Of a stretch of 64,000 nucleotides of DNA, positions 44,878-56,089 are shown one piece after another (positions within the stretch are counted from its first letter, which is position 1; each line of letters opens with the position of its first letter). Source of the stretch: Daphnia carinata (taxonomy: Eukaryota > Arthropoda > Branchiopoda > Diplostraca > Daphniidae); NCBI RefSeq assembly GCF_022539665.2, contig NC_081336.1:5872278-5936277 (forward strand), given 5' to 3'. The notes under the pieces are model-generated. The model searched no databases, was not told the origin of the DNA, and saw nothing but the letters and a program-made list of their open reading frames with translations. The translations under genes were made by a program, and so were the position numbers.

Positions 44878-44890
44878 ACCGCTGCCACCA
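44878..44890 (-). promoter_or_regulatory. Primer-binding site, tRNA-Leu type
   Basis: Three bases inside the 5' LTR the minus strand reads TGGTGGCAGCGGT. This is complementary to a tRNA 3' end ACCGCTGCCA-CCA, which from memory matches animal tRNA-Leu(AAG). Confidence 0.65.
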
Positions 44891-44893
44891 TAA

Positions 44894-45612
44894 TGTAAAG
44901 CATCTTCCCGTGTGGGAAGATGGACTTTACGAATTAAGACAATAAATGTAAATTGAACTGGAGGCGTTTTACCCACAATGACGTATGTGTTTATTGTAAG
45001 CTAAGACATAAGAATTAAGAAGGTAAGAGAACAAAAGATAAGAAGAAACATTCGGGAAAACAGTTAAAAGAAAGAACAAATAGACAGGGGGTCTTACCGT
45101 GAACTCACGAGTGAAAGAATGGAAGAAAACGACACAAGGCGAACTTGGATTTCAGCTTCCACACGAGCGATACACAGCAAGAGTTCAGATTCGTAAGAAT
45201 CTGACAATCAATGTCCGGGATAGCTCGGGACAAGAACGAATTCTAACTCAAGTTCTCAGGCTCAAGTTTAGGCAAGGAAACATTAAGCAAGGCACAATAC
45301 TACTCAATAAAGCGGGGAAGATCGACTTAAGGCGACTATTTGGCACGGCTGCAACTACTTGTCTCTTTTCCGTCAACTGCTAGGTTTATCACGAAACTTT
45401 GCATACTGCAAAAGTGGCGTGATTGGGCGGAGCTTGTGCATTCACACGGCAGCCAATTAAACGATGCCGTTTGATGTGGCGTGATGTTGAGGGCGTATCG
45501 TCTGCGTGAGTCAGCTGCAGGTGTTCATTTCGGTCAGCTGCACTGCGTATATAGTGTTGCAATTGCCATGTCCAGACTTGTGTTTACTACTGAAGCAAAA
45601 GCGAGAAAAAGT
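44894..45612 (-). repeat. 5' LTR of Gypsy B (outer end missing)
   Basis: Matches 32314-33047 until GCGAGAAAAAGT (45612). The last ~35 bp of the LTR are absent and replaced by unrelated sequence, so no target duplication can be tested. It carries an extra ~15 bp near 45250 relative to the other LTR. Confidence 0.92.
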
Positions 45613-46022
45613 AAGGGAAATATAAAAAGGCAAAAGGGAAATAATAAGGGAAATGGACTGGGGGTTGGGAGGAATGATTAAAGAGGGTGGACAGAACAAG
45701 GCTAAGTTCGGAAAACATGTATTTCTTCTATTATATTTAAAGAAGCGATAGTTGTTCAGTAAACAAAAATTTTGAAAAATGAACCTTATGTAACGGGATA
45801 TTAGCAATAGATAAATACTAACATAATCCGAAATTAGATTGCAACCGAATAAATAATCAAAGATTAACTAGCGTACAAACGCTATCATTGTTTGATCTCT
45901 GCAAACCTTATAGAATATCACGGTTTCAGTAACCTTTGTACATTCCAAATTCCACGGAATAGGAGGTGGGAAATACAATTTTCGAAACAAATATAAAGTT
46001 TGTAGGAACATGGAAATTGAGC
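45613..46022. other. Spacer between Gypsy B and Gypsy C remnants
   Basis: No gene seen. The sequence starting AAGGGAAATATAAAAAGG directly abuts the broken 5' LTR. Confidence 0.4.
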
Positions 46023-46137
46023 GGAGAAAAAGGCCCAGTCCAATGGAGAAAAAGGCCCACTTTTGAATTTGGAAAAAAGTGGGCCTTTTTCGTCTGGGCC
46101 TTTTTCGCGGGCCTTTTTCGTCTGGGCCTTTTTCTCC
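46023..46137. repeat. Nested inverted repeat built on GGGCCTTTTTC
   Basis: GGAGAAAAAGGCCCAG (46023) pairs with CTGGGCCTTTTTCTCC (46122-46137). GAGAAAAAGGCCCAC pairs with GTGGGCCTTTTTC. The right side carries four GGGCCTTTTTC copies. It could fold into a long hairpin and replaces the rest of the Gypsy C gag. Confidence 0.8.
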
Positions 46138-46139
46138 GA

Positions 46140-48278
46140 CCTCCCTGTCTTTTGTTGTGAAAGTTCGTTATCTTGTTGTTTCTCGTGATGCGTTATCCCT
46201 GCGATTACCGCGTTTATTTCTTTCTCTTCTGCAGTCTCCTTGCTATATAGGATGCCTTCGGATATAATTAGTTGTTTACATAACTGATCAAAATCTTCGG
46301 GGTCTTCGGGCATTCTGAAATAGAGTTCAGCTCTGAATTTTGGTAAAATGCCTTGCATCAAAATTTTGATTTTGGTTTAATCTCTCATTCTTTTGACTGT
46401 GTTTATGAGTCGGCCTTCGACGATGGTCTGGTTTTGGTCAGATTTTTCTTCTTTGCCTTCAATGGACTCGTAGAGACTGTTGATTCTTGAGATAAAGGCT
46501 TTGCATTTTTCTTCAGGTTTTTGTTTTAGTGTGGATAACTTTTTTCTTTTTGCTGCTAAGTCGTATGCATCCTGGAACCTCTCGATGATGGCGGTTTTCC
46601 ACTCGTCATAACTTAACTCGTCACCTTGCTCTACTACGTAGTTTCCATGCCATTCTAGGGCATCACCTTTTAGTCTGTCGGAGAAGAATTGTATTTTTTG
46701 GTTGTCGTCCCAGTCGTTGTTGCGTGCTACATGTTCTGCGTCCTTTAGCCATTCTGTTATTAATTTATCAGTACTTTTCCCTTTGAAAATTGGAATTGAC
46801 TTTTTGTCTTCTCTCGAAAATAATTCTCCTAATGCTTTCACAATCGGTTGGGTTGTGGACGTATCGATGTCATCGCTATCGGTTGTATCACGGTCAATTC
46901 TTGAAGTTTCTTTGTGTGAAAGTCCCATTTTGATTTTGTTTTTGAGAGTCTGGTACTTTCGTCCTAGTTGAAGAAGATTATCGTTTTGGATCTCGATTTG
47001 GTTTTGTAGGTCGTTGTTGAGTTGCTGTAGTTTTTCAACTTGTTCTGATTCTAACTCGAAGTGAAGGGATTTGTCTCCTTCTGTTTTTGAGGTTAGGACG
47101 TTTATCTCACTCACTTATTTCGTTATCTCTCCCGGTTCGTTGGAGTTGTCCAAGTCTTCGATTTCAGCGAATGTTACCTGTTGCTTTCTATATTCTTTTA
47201 TTCTGTTTTCCAGATACTTAATCTTTTCTTCTTGGTCTCCTGCCTCTACGTTGGTTTTTTGTATTTCTGTTTCAAGATTCTTATTCTTTGTAGTACTATC
47301 TATCAGACTTCTTCGAGTGGCAGATTTTTCAAGGGAGTTTTTTAGTGTTTCGTTACTTTCTTGGAGCTGTTCAAGGTAACTACTTAAGGTGTATTTGGAA
47401 CTCTTTGCCTTTTTTCTGTTGCTATCTAGCTGTTTTCGTAAGCTCTGTAGCTCGAAATGGAGGTCAGACGAATACTTTTTCTCTGTAATCTGCACAAGTA
47501 CTACTTCTCTTTGTAAAATACGGCTGATACCTAATAGGAATTCTTTCTCTTTACCATGTACAATGCTAATTTGCTGCAATAAACTGTCAAGGTTTTCGGT
47601 GTTGCCACCAAGGGATTCTACGTAATCTTTAAGTATCTTTGTGGTGTTTGTAATAGTTTCTGCTGTTATACCACTTGGTACTTGCAACGATTGTTCTAAC
47701 AACGTATATGAATACAATTGTAATGCGTTGTGGGTCTCTTTAATAACTTCTTGTTTCTTGGATTCTATTTGTTGGATTTTTGCTTTTGTCGTGGTAGTCT
47801 GATAGGTTTTGTTTTGTTCTACCTCTTGTTCAAATTCTAAGTCCACAAGAGTTTTTCTCGAGGAAGTTGGGATTTTGGTTGGTTGTGTCTGATTCGGGAA
47901 GTACAGGGTACAACGGCGGAGATAATTTGTCGACAATGTTTGGATACAAGGTATTCTCTTTACGAGTAGTCTCTGGTTCAATATGATCAAGCGGCATTCG
48001 CTTACCTTTGATGGTGTTCCTTGGTCTGGTAGAGTTGTTGGAGACTCGTCGGGGAAGTGTAAAGCACAATCACTGAAATAAGGTACAGGTAAAAAACTTT
48101 GTACTGGACAACAAGTATGAGTCTCGTTGGGACCTCCAATTGTAAAGTTTCGAACCTCGTGTATTACAGTGGATTTGCCAAAACAATTCCGAATTACAAG
48201 GTACAAACATGCGGTATTTATACTACTAAAGAACACGCATATTGAAGGTAAAATGTGAGGGGATACGTTCACTTTCAC
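46140..48278 (-). pseudogene. gag: Gag region of another Gypsy element (Gypsy C)
   Basis: One frame runs from about 48278 to 46140 with two single stops (near 47115 and 46377). The N-terminal half is a long coiled coil (for example SLRKQLDSNRKKAKSS, LENRIKEYRKQQV). It is followed by a retrotransposon Gag domain (IPIFKGKSTDKLITEWLKDA ... DALEWHGNYV ... AIIERFQDAYDLAAKRKKL). A start of a linker (KFRAELYFRMPEDPEDF) is cut off by the palindrome at 46023. No pol or LTR is found. Confidence 0.75.
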
Positions 48279-48639
48279 TTGTGAAACGCTTGAGGGATGT
48301 CTTTGGATAGCCTTTGGGCTCGTTACAATTGCAAGATATCTTGAAAATTGGCTGTGGTTGAATGAAATGGTTGTTAGTTAACTTAAAAGAAAGGCTTAAA
48401 CCCTTACATTAGTTTAAGATAGTGGCCCAGAAATTTCCTCAACACGTTTTTCTTGCTAAACACGTGTGTGAATGTAATGCTTAAGCAGCCAAAACGTCTA
48501 AATTGGACGATTTTATCAATTCAAATGATTTCGAAGGACCATGTAACGATTTTCTTATCTAAGGGGAAAGCTTTAAATTAGATTAACTTAAACTTATTAC
48601 CTTAGAAAACACGTTTGTTAGGGAGAAAGACACTCAATC

Positions 48640-49100
48640 CCAGACAACACACTTGGTTTTTTTCCGCGATAAAAACATAATTCGAAACATAATGTAGGAT
48701 CGGAAAAAGACGGCTTTTATCAGGCCCAGACTGGTTCTTCTTTGCCAAAACGTGCAGTCCGAAGCGCAATAAAAGAAATGGTTTTTAATCGGGCCCAAAC
48801 TAGGCATATTTCTTGATGTTACGCGGTTCGAAACGCTGTGAAAAAGACGGCTTTTATTGGGCCGAAATTAGGCCTTTTAACCGAAATAGACATGGTCTGA
48901 AACTCAGACAACACGCCTAGTTTTCCCGGGATAAAAACCGTCCTAAAAACTTTATATAGGGCCGGCTAAAAGACAGCTTTTATCGGTCCCAAACTAGGCA
49001 TATTTTACGACTTTTCGGAGTTCGAAATCCTGTGAAAAAGACGGCTTTTATTGGGCCGAAATTAGAATTTTGAACCGAAATGCACTTAGACTAAACTTAT
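48640..49100. repeat. Repeat array with AAAAGACGGCTTTTAT motifs
   Basis: Two related blocks start at about 48647 and 48904 (both CAGACAACAC...). Each holds copies of the near-palindrome AAAAAGACGGCTTTTATTGGGCC. The second block lacks a ~70-bp piece of the first. No coding sequence. Confidence 0.65.
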
Positions 49101-49523
49101 TGTTAAGTGGTTTTTTCTCGTTTTTGCGAGCTCGAGTCGACTCCCCTTTTCATCACAATGCCTTATCAAATAGCTTACGAGAATCAAGCTATTTAAATAA
49201 GTGTAAGCGCGAAAAAAGGGAGCCAGGAAAATATATACACTAATTTAGCATAGGAAATGCTCAAAACAAGCATTAGTTATGATAGGACTTAAATATCAAA
49301 TAATTCATGTCCTTAAAAAATTTAAAAATCATGCTAAATTTGAAATTTAAAAATAATTTTTGCATAATTGGTTTAGTTACTTCTGAGGGACTAGGGTTTA
49401 CCTTAATTTTTACTACTTCTTTATGTTTTTAAAATCCTGTTTGGGATCTGTTGTCGAAAAAAACTTTAGTATTTTCCTACATTTCTCTTGTACTGCTCGA
49501 GAATATTAAGTTTGATATATGTA

Positions 49524-49589
49524 GTATGGTCTAGTGGAAAGAGCATTTAAAAGTGGTGCGGGAGATTTGATTTCGATTCCAGCCACGGC
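49524..49589 (+). repeat. tRNA-like sequence
   Basis: TATGGTCTAGTGGAAAGAGC resembles a tRNA 5' half with A box. ATTTCGATTCC is a B-box-like T loop. A T-rich run follows. Pairing of the acceptor arm is imperfect. Confidence 0.5.
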
Positions 49590-49624
49590 AATTTGTTTTT
49601 TTATTATTTTTTCTCTTTGCCTTT

Positions 49625-49930
49625 AATGTATGGGAGGCCAAAAAAACTTTTATTGGCCCTATAAAAGACGTCCTTCGGCCCGATCAAAAGACGTCTTTGG
49701 GCCCACGTCGCCGTACAAAAACCCTACAAAAGCACTCTTTTATTCCTGGTTTGGCGGTCATAAATACCAGAATTGGTCGCCTTTTATACCATTCTGGGAC
49801 GTTTTTAATAAGGTAGGCACAGTCCCATTGCCTAGGACAAAAGACGTCTTAAAGAGGAAGTGTGCTGTCTGGGATAGCTGTTTCACTAGCACTTTATTTT
49901 AAATTGACTGAACCTTACAAAAAAGACGTC
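49625..49930. repeat. Second block of AAAAGACGTCTTT palindromes
   Basis: AAAAGACGTC-type palindromes next to GGCCC/GGGCC occur at about 49656, 49686, 49848 and 49921. These are the same motif as the 48.6-49.1 kb array, so both probably belong to one repeat family. Confidence 0.55.
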
Positions 49931-51639
49931 TGCTCGCGACAATAGGAAATTCAGAGAGATCGGCCACCAAGAAGGCTCTGTTAAACAGCTCCGCTAGTGG
50001 CAAACACAAACAATAAATAAAAATAACAAAACTAAATGTCAAGAATAGCAGGTCTTCTGATGGGTCTTCCAAATCTGGAAACCCCGTAGTTGTTTTCTGT
50101 TTTGGAATCCACAACACGTACGCTGCCTCAGACGCATTACCGAAGACGTGAATTTCTGATGATTGTATTACTCTTTTCGAGCGGCCTATCCAGTGGGGGA
50201 TTTTCAATTTGGTGAACTCGTTCAATCCAGTCATGGCAGCTATGCATGTTTGTCTTATTTCCGGTGGTGCTTCGACGTCCCAGTCAATTTCTGCTTCCCA
50301 AAGTTTCTGGTAGATGATTTTCAGCAGGAGTATGGTGGGTGCCAAGGACCGAATGGGGTTCGAACACTCTTGCAGACATTCGTAGGATATTTCTTTTTGT
50401 TACTCGGTCCCCCAATTCGGTAGCGGCTTCAATGATAGGCGCAGGGTCGAATTGGAACTTGTCGGATTCGGTGTCCCACCGAAATGCCTAGGACCTTTGG
50501 CTGGCCCTCTTCCAGTTTCTGAGTGAAGATTTTACAATGGGGTTGATAAGCCCCTTTTCACTGAGAAATTTGCGAAGTGTCTTGTCGTTTGTCACCCAGC
50601 TTCGCATGTTGAGTTTAGCCTCCTGGAAAATGGCCTTTGTTTCCTGAATCCTGTTTTTGGCTGTGGGGATGCTGTCGGCGCCACAAGGTAATCGTTGACG
50701 TAAATCTGTTCTTTCAGTTGCTTCACTGTAGTGGAGTACAGTGGTTCCATTCCATCCAAGTGCTTGTTGGGAGTAACTCCTCGCAAGAATGGGCTGGAAC
50801 TTAGTCCAAATGGAACTTGTTTCCATTGGTAAGCAACTAAAGTGGAGCCAGGCGTTTTTGGCTCCACTACCTACAGAAATCGTACTGCGTCTGAGTCTTC
50901 AGGATGCAGGGCGATGTTTAAAGGCTTTTTCAATATCTGCTATCCATTCGATTCGATTTACTCGGAATCGCATTAGAACGGCTAGCAGGTCAGGATTCAG
51001 GTTTGGGCCGGTTTCTAGGACGTCGTTGAGGCTTGGTCTAAATTTGGACTTAGCCGCTCCGTCAAAGACCAGACGAATTTTCGTTGTAGTTTTATCCTGT
51101 CGGATGACAGGATGATGTGTTAGATAAGTGTGGAGTCCATCGAAGTTTAGGTCTGCCTTTTCTACGAAGTTCTGGACTCTTAGTGGTTCGATCTCCTGGT
51201 GGTAAGCAGATAGAAGCGCTGGCGTTCTTTTGAGTCTGTTTAAAAGACTCTCCAGTCTCCTTTTTGCCATCATGAAATTTTTTTCAAACCTCCACTTATC
51301 CGTTTTCCAGGGGATTGGGGTGCAGTATCGCCCATCTTCTTGACGGGTGATTTTGTCTCCAAAGGAGCCTAAAGGGTCGTCTGGCTCCACTGCATCGCAA
51401 TCATTTAAGATGGCGAAGTGTTCCAGCTTCCAAAACAAAGATAGATCAAAGTCGGTGTGCCGTTTTAATTCTTCTTTTACAATCTTCTTTTTTTGTTCTG
51501 GAGTGCTCCATGGAAATTTCCTCCATAGACGTCGAGTGGGGAGATGAAGATTCCTTTGTCTCCTGCCCATCCGGCATTTTCTCCTTTTCTTTTGGAAGGT
51601 TTGTAAAAGTGTAGTTTGAATTAAGGAAGCCGGCTGCAT
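49911..51639 (-). mobile_element. Decayed BEL/Pao retrotransposon fragment
   Basis: In order on the minus strand: a Pao-type RT N-terminus (DLSLFWKLEHFAI, RQEDGRYCTPIPWK, YLTHHPVIRQDK, IRLVFDGAAKSKFRPSLND, WIADIEKAF; 51639-50899), a frameshifted RT active-site region with YVNDY in place of YVDD (50867-50488), and a BEL RNase H-like segment (KLWEAEIDWDVEAPPEIR ... SSEIHVFGNASEAAYVLW; 50345-50100). Multiple shifts and a substituted catalytic Asp make it inactive. Both ends are missing. Confidence 0.85.
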
Positions 51640-52285
51640 ATTAAGTTACTGTTTGGGCTGAGAAGCTACCGCATTGCAGCATTTGCTTGATTAGTACTTT
51701 GCGTTTTTTCGAATTTTTTCCTTAGAAGGTCCAACTATATATATGCTGTATTAGGGGGGACAGACGGAAAGGAACCTTTCATCTGTGCTGCAATTATTAT
51801 CGACGTCTGACGAAATAACGTTGCTTTTTGACCGTAGCAACTGCCATGTCCGGTACCCTAGAGATGGCTGATCCCTGCTCATCCCTTGCTAAATAAATGC
51901 TCCTGGCTTCTCCGTCAAGCCGAAAACCGTGTTTCTGGATTGCATCCCATCCAAGGATACAGTCTGCAGAAACACCATTTGTAATAATAAACACCTGTCT
52001 TAAAACTGACTCTCCGTATCGTACGGGCAATGTAACTCTTCCAGGCGTGTGTAACTTCTTCCCCCCTACATCATACAAATCGAAATCAAGCTGACTGCAG
52101 ATCACTTGACCTCTTGGAGGTAACTTCTTGAATAATCTCTAATGAATATTTTTTGACGCGTCTGTATCTGTAACGGGATCTGAAAAATCTTTAATGGAAT
52201 TCCTTGGGTCGATTCACTCGTTATAGTGAGTAATTTGGCGACTTGTTTGGATTTAATGTGAGGCTGCCTATCAACTGACCCGAAG

Positions 52286-52673
52286 TGTTGCAGTTTCTTC
52301 ATTTACCCAAACACAGAGATAAGGTTTACAACAAACATTACAACAAAATACACACATAACATAATACAATTGACACCAAATATATACTATTTACAACACA
52401 AATCGCGAAGGAAAGCCAGCTTTCGCAGAGCTCCTTCTTAAGGACTAACGCGAGGGCGGCCAGCCAACGGCAGAGCCCCCTCTTAACGTCCTATCGGACA
52501 TCGGGCGAAATCCCGACTCCCAGTCTAACTAAAAGAGAGACCAGAGGTCGGCTCAGGTTCGACCTGATCTCTAGGAATAGAGGGCCAGTAGTGAAGAAAA
52601 CAAACATGGTGATAAGGTATGCCAACAGAGGGCAGCACTTGCAACAAAGACACAGAGGGCAATAGTTGTAACA
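52286..52673 (-). repeat. TRIM LTR (3' on the minus strand)
   Basis: 388 bp, about 97% identical to 53027-53414 by eye. Confidence 0.9.
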
Positions 52674-53012
52674 CTCGGCCTTTCCTGACTCGAAGTTTGC
52701 CAATGATACAAAATAAACCAATTAGAAAACTTCGAAATCAAAACAGGAAAATTAAGAAAAAGCTTCCTCTCCATGGCTCCTAAGGCGATCGCTTACAGGT
52801 TCTGTGGTTGACCTCTTCCACGTTGTAACTCGAACATATTTGTGTTATTCCTCTTGGCGGATGGCAGGAACTGATACTTCTCAGACGGCACTCTCAAAGG
52901 GACAAACCAAGATGGCGGCGTCACGAAAAGTCGAAATTTCCTCCCTTACGTGGCACGCGGGTCCATTGTAGGCGACTTTGTAAAAGTCGTTCGATGGCCA
53001 GTGTAGATCCCT

Positions 53013-53024
53013 CTTCTGACACCA
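53013..53024 (-). promoter_or_regulatory. TRIM primer-binding site
   Basis: The plus strand reads CTTCTGACACCA, equal to the 3' end (with CCA) of an animal tRNA-Leu from memory, two bases inside the LTR. Confidence 0.65.
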
Positions 53025-53026
53025 AA

Positions 53027-53414
53027 TGTTGCAGTTTCTTCATTTACCCAAACACAGACATAAGGTTTACAACAAACATTACACGAAAACACAACCATAA
53101 CATAATACAATTGACACCAAATATATACTATTTACAACACAAATCGCAAAGGGAAGCCAGCTTTCGCAGAGCTCCTTCTTAAGGACTAACGCGAGGGCGG
53201 CCAGCCAACGGCAGAGCCCCCTCTTAACGTCCTATCGGACATCGGGCAAAATCCCGACTCCCAGTCTAACTAAAAGAGAGACCAGAGGTCGACTCAGGTT
53301 CGACCTGATCTCTAGGAATAGAGGGCCAGTAGTGAAGAAAACAAACATGGTGATAAGGTTGCCAACAGAGGGCAGCACTTGCAACAAAGACAACAGAGGG
53401 CAATAGTAGTAACA
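53027..53414 (-). repeat. TRIM LTR (5' on the minus strand)
   Basis: 388 bp partner of 52286-52673. Confidence 0.9.
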
Positions 53415-54129
53415 GAAGTTACAATTGATAATTATTTGTTTCCATGTCGCTGAAAGGGACCTGGAATATTAGGTCTATGGGAGTTTCTGAAATCAGTACA
53501 AGTATTAGATTTATGTTCGAATTCAAGACATGCATAATAGATTGGAGGTTAGTATTGTTCCCAATTTTGACGCTGAAGTTGATGACAATTGGGCTGACTG
53601 TGTCCATGATTTCCAAAAAAATTGCAAACTACTATTGGCCAATCTGATCCGTAATTAACATCGTTAGCTGGTCTCGAGAAAGAGGGCGAGAATGGCGTAG
53701 GTCTATTCGGAAATCTTGCAGGTTGGTAAGAATTGGTGTTAGTATTGGGGCGATGAGGGGGAGCTCTCCAATTTCTCTCGATAAAATCAAATCACAAAGT
53801 AAAAAGAAGTGTACGAATGCATCGAAGAACAGAAAAAGAGAAAAGCCAACATTAAGAAAAATGAAAAGAAAGAACCTAAACTATTGAAAAAAGGCCAATT
53901 TATTATATTAATGAGCGATACTTACTCTTGGATGAGTTAACTCGTGTTCTGTTTTGTGCAAAAAATGTAATAGTTTTGTATAAAAATACACTGGCATGCT
54001 TTCCGTGATCGTGGAAAATTTGAAGTAAAAAATCTTTGATTTATTTAAAAAGGTTTAGTGACTTAATAATAAACATTAACCGCAGACACATCCCATTAAT
54101 CAACTTAACATTAATCACAGACTCATAAG

Positions 54130-54375
54130 AAAAAGGTCTTTCATGGTGGAAAATAATTAAAATTGACTTTTCGTTATTAGTAACTTTGTTAGCGACAAGT
54201 GCAAAGCTTCCTTAAATTTCAGTGTAGTATGTGATGTTTAATTTGTTACCAATAGCTCCTTGAAAATGTGCATAAGGGAAGACAAGACATAACATTATAA
54301 TATTATTCCTATAAACATTTATCAAATGTTAATAGTAATGAACTAGCCTACATGTAAACATATATTCGTTTTGAA
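54130..54375. repeat. Dispersed repeat, copy 2
   Basis: Second copy of the repeat at 31850-32275, here inside the decayed gag of Gypsy D. Confidence 0.6.
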
Positions 54376-54898
54376 CATCCGCCAAAAATCCCTCAAACCT
54401 AAACCCTATTTCTATAGGGTTCATGTCATTTAGTTCTTCCCTATGTCCGCGAGAGGCACTGTAACCAGAGTAAGCATTCGGCTTTTTCTGCGTCAGTAGG
54501 GATAGGGCTAAAAGCATAGCAGAGTGCGAACCAGAGGTCTTTATCTATGCTTTCCACTGTCCGTCTCCAAATCTTCTAAGCGAAAGACATAAACACGCGC
54601 TGACGCAATAAATCCGTTAAAGGCTCTAAATTCTTTATACCTTACTTTCGCTTACAATTTTGAATCAAATCCCTCAATAAATTTGTGCATAAAAAGGATC
54701 GAAAAAGACTTTTTGTATAGGCTTCAGGATATGCTGTTATTTGAAATTTCTTGTAAACGATGAGCATAATCCACAATCTTTTGCTACTGGCGTTACGGAA
54801 ATAATGGGGTGTTCACAAGGGTACGAGGAATTTTATACCCATCAGGAAGAATAACATCCATCATTGTGGTTCAGTTCGAAAAATCGGCTGCCACCGAT

Positions 54899-55412
54899 AT
54901 GTAAAGCTTCTTCCCGTGTGGAAAGATTGACTTTACGAATTAAGACAATAAAATAGATACTGAACTCAAGGCGTTTTACCCACAATGATAAGTATAAGAC
55001 AAAAAACGTAACACAACACGATGGTCAATTAGAGAAGGCTCCAGATGATTTGAAACCAACTGCTGCAGTCATACACACGTCGTAGACTGACTTTCTTCAG
55101 ATTCCGGGTTCACCAGGAAACTTCGCATATTGGCAAATTGGTGAGTTGCTGTGCGAGTATTTGCCACCAATCAAAGATGTTTAAAATGGCGTGATAATGG
55201 TGCGATGATGGGCGTCGCTCGTGCCGCCAATCAAAATGTTTTATAAGTGGCGTGATGCTGATGACACATGGATGCGTCATCTAGCTAGCAGGTGTTCATC
55301 TAGGTCACCCGAGCTGCGTATGTTGTGGTGCAATTAATATGTTCACCCTTGATGATTAATAAAGATGTGAAGAAGAAGTATATGTTGAAGATGTCTATTT
55401 GGCTTCGTTACA
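54899..55412 (-). repeat. 5' LTR of Gypsy D
   Basis: Begins TGTAAAGCTTCTTCCCGTGTGG and ends GGCTTCGTTACA on the plus strand, like the Gypsy B LTRs but shorter and diverged. A degenerate primer site (GGTGGCAGCC) lies just inside. Confidence 0.8.
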
Positions 55413-56040
55413 CAATCCTGGAGGGATCAATAGATGTAAAGATATCGCCTTAGGTCCATGACATTTTTTTTTACATTTCTGTCTCGTTTCGCTACCAGCT
55501 TGTTACTAGCTATTTTTTCTTTTCTCATCCCTAGCAGAAATTCAGAGGGCAAAAACCCATCCAAGACTGGTATTTCGGACTCGTCTAGAGTCCTAGACCG
55601 GTCCAGCGGGCGGGTATTTGGACCGCTTGTTTGCAGCCATAACAGCCTCCTAGACTGGTATCGAGGACGGTTAAAAAAAAAAAAAAAAGACGGTGAGCCT
55701 CCTAAGTAAAAGCAAACAGCCGTTCACATACCCGGCCGTTAGACTCAGCCGGGACTCATCTTCTATACTCGTCCCAATACTCGTACCCGATATCCGTTAT
55801 GGGACTATTTTTCGAATTTTAAATTTATTTTTATTCCCTACTTTAAATTTTTATATAGTTTCACAAAATAAACATCTGCAGCATAAAACAAATTTCTTTA
55901 TATTTATCATGACATGACTGATAATCCAGTTCGTTGAGGCAACATACCAACAGGCACAAAGACTAGAAAGGCGCAACGTGGCCAACAGGGCATGGCGATA
56001 ACACAGAATAAACATCTTATAAGACACTAAAACAAAAAAT
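55413..56040. other. No gene seen
   Basis: AT-rich with one A16 run (55674-55689). No frame with protein-like composition and no repeat match within the window. Confidence 0.4.
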
Positions 56041-56089
56041 TTGTAATGTATTCAGTGGGTTTTTTGAATTCCTTATGTTCTTCTCCAAA

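Larger units (their letters stand above)
32314..45612 (-). mobile_element. 13.3-kb Gypsy-type LTR retrotransposon with env and accessory frames (Gypsy B)
   Basis: The LTRs (TG...CA, about 99% identical apart from one ~15-bp indel) bound, on the minus strand in order: primer site, leader gene, gag with two zinc knuckles, protease, RT, RNase H, integrase, small gene C, small gene B, an envelope-like glycoprotein and the 3' LTR. At 13.3 kb it is about twice a usual Gypsy. The coding regions hold several stops and shifts, so this copy is probably dead, but its LTRs say it inserted recently. Some of the 34.8-37.6 kb spacer may be a nested insertion. Confidence 0.88.
52286..53414 (-). mobile_element. 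TRIM-like miniature LTR element
   Basis: Two 388-bp LTRs (52286-52673 and 53027-53414; TGTTGCAG...GTAACA on the plus strand) flank a 353-bp interior without any frame. The 4-bp duplication GAAG flanks it. Removing the insert and one GAAG restores the alignment to the uninterrupted Gypsy B copy at 42.03 kb. The interior begins on the minus strand with TTTGGTGTCAGAAG, a tRNA-Leu type primer site. A terminal-repeat retrotransposon in miniature fits all of this. Confidence 0.88.
51780..55412 (-). mobile_element. Decayed relative of Gypsy B (Gypsy D), interrupted
   Basis: Minus-strand order: an LTR (55412-54899), gag fragments (about 54880-54550), a dispersed repeat, a zinc-knuckle region (53780-53415), a TRIM insertion, and a protease fragment (52285-51780, ILGWDAIQKHGF). 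The segments align with 41.5-42.4 kb and the LTRs of Gypsy B but carry many changes. RT and integrase are missing; a BEL fragment follows. Confidence 0.8.

Noticed and set aside
49899-50060. C-terminal hydrophobic extension of the BEL RNase H frame as a membrane protein
   Set aside because: It follows the point where homology ends and overlaps the AAAAGACGTC repeat; read-through into non-coding sequence.
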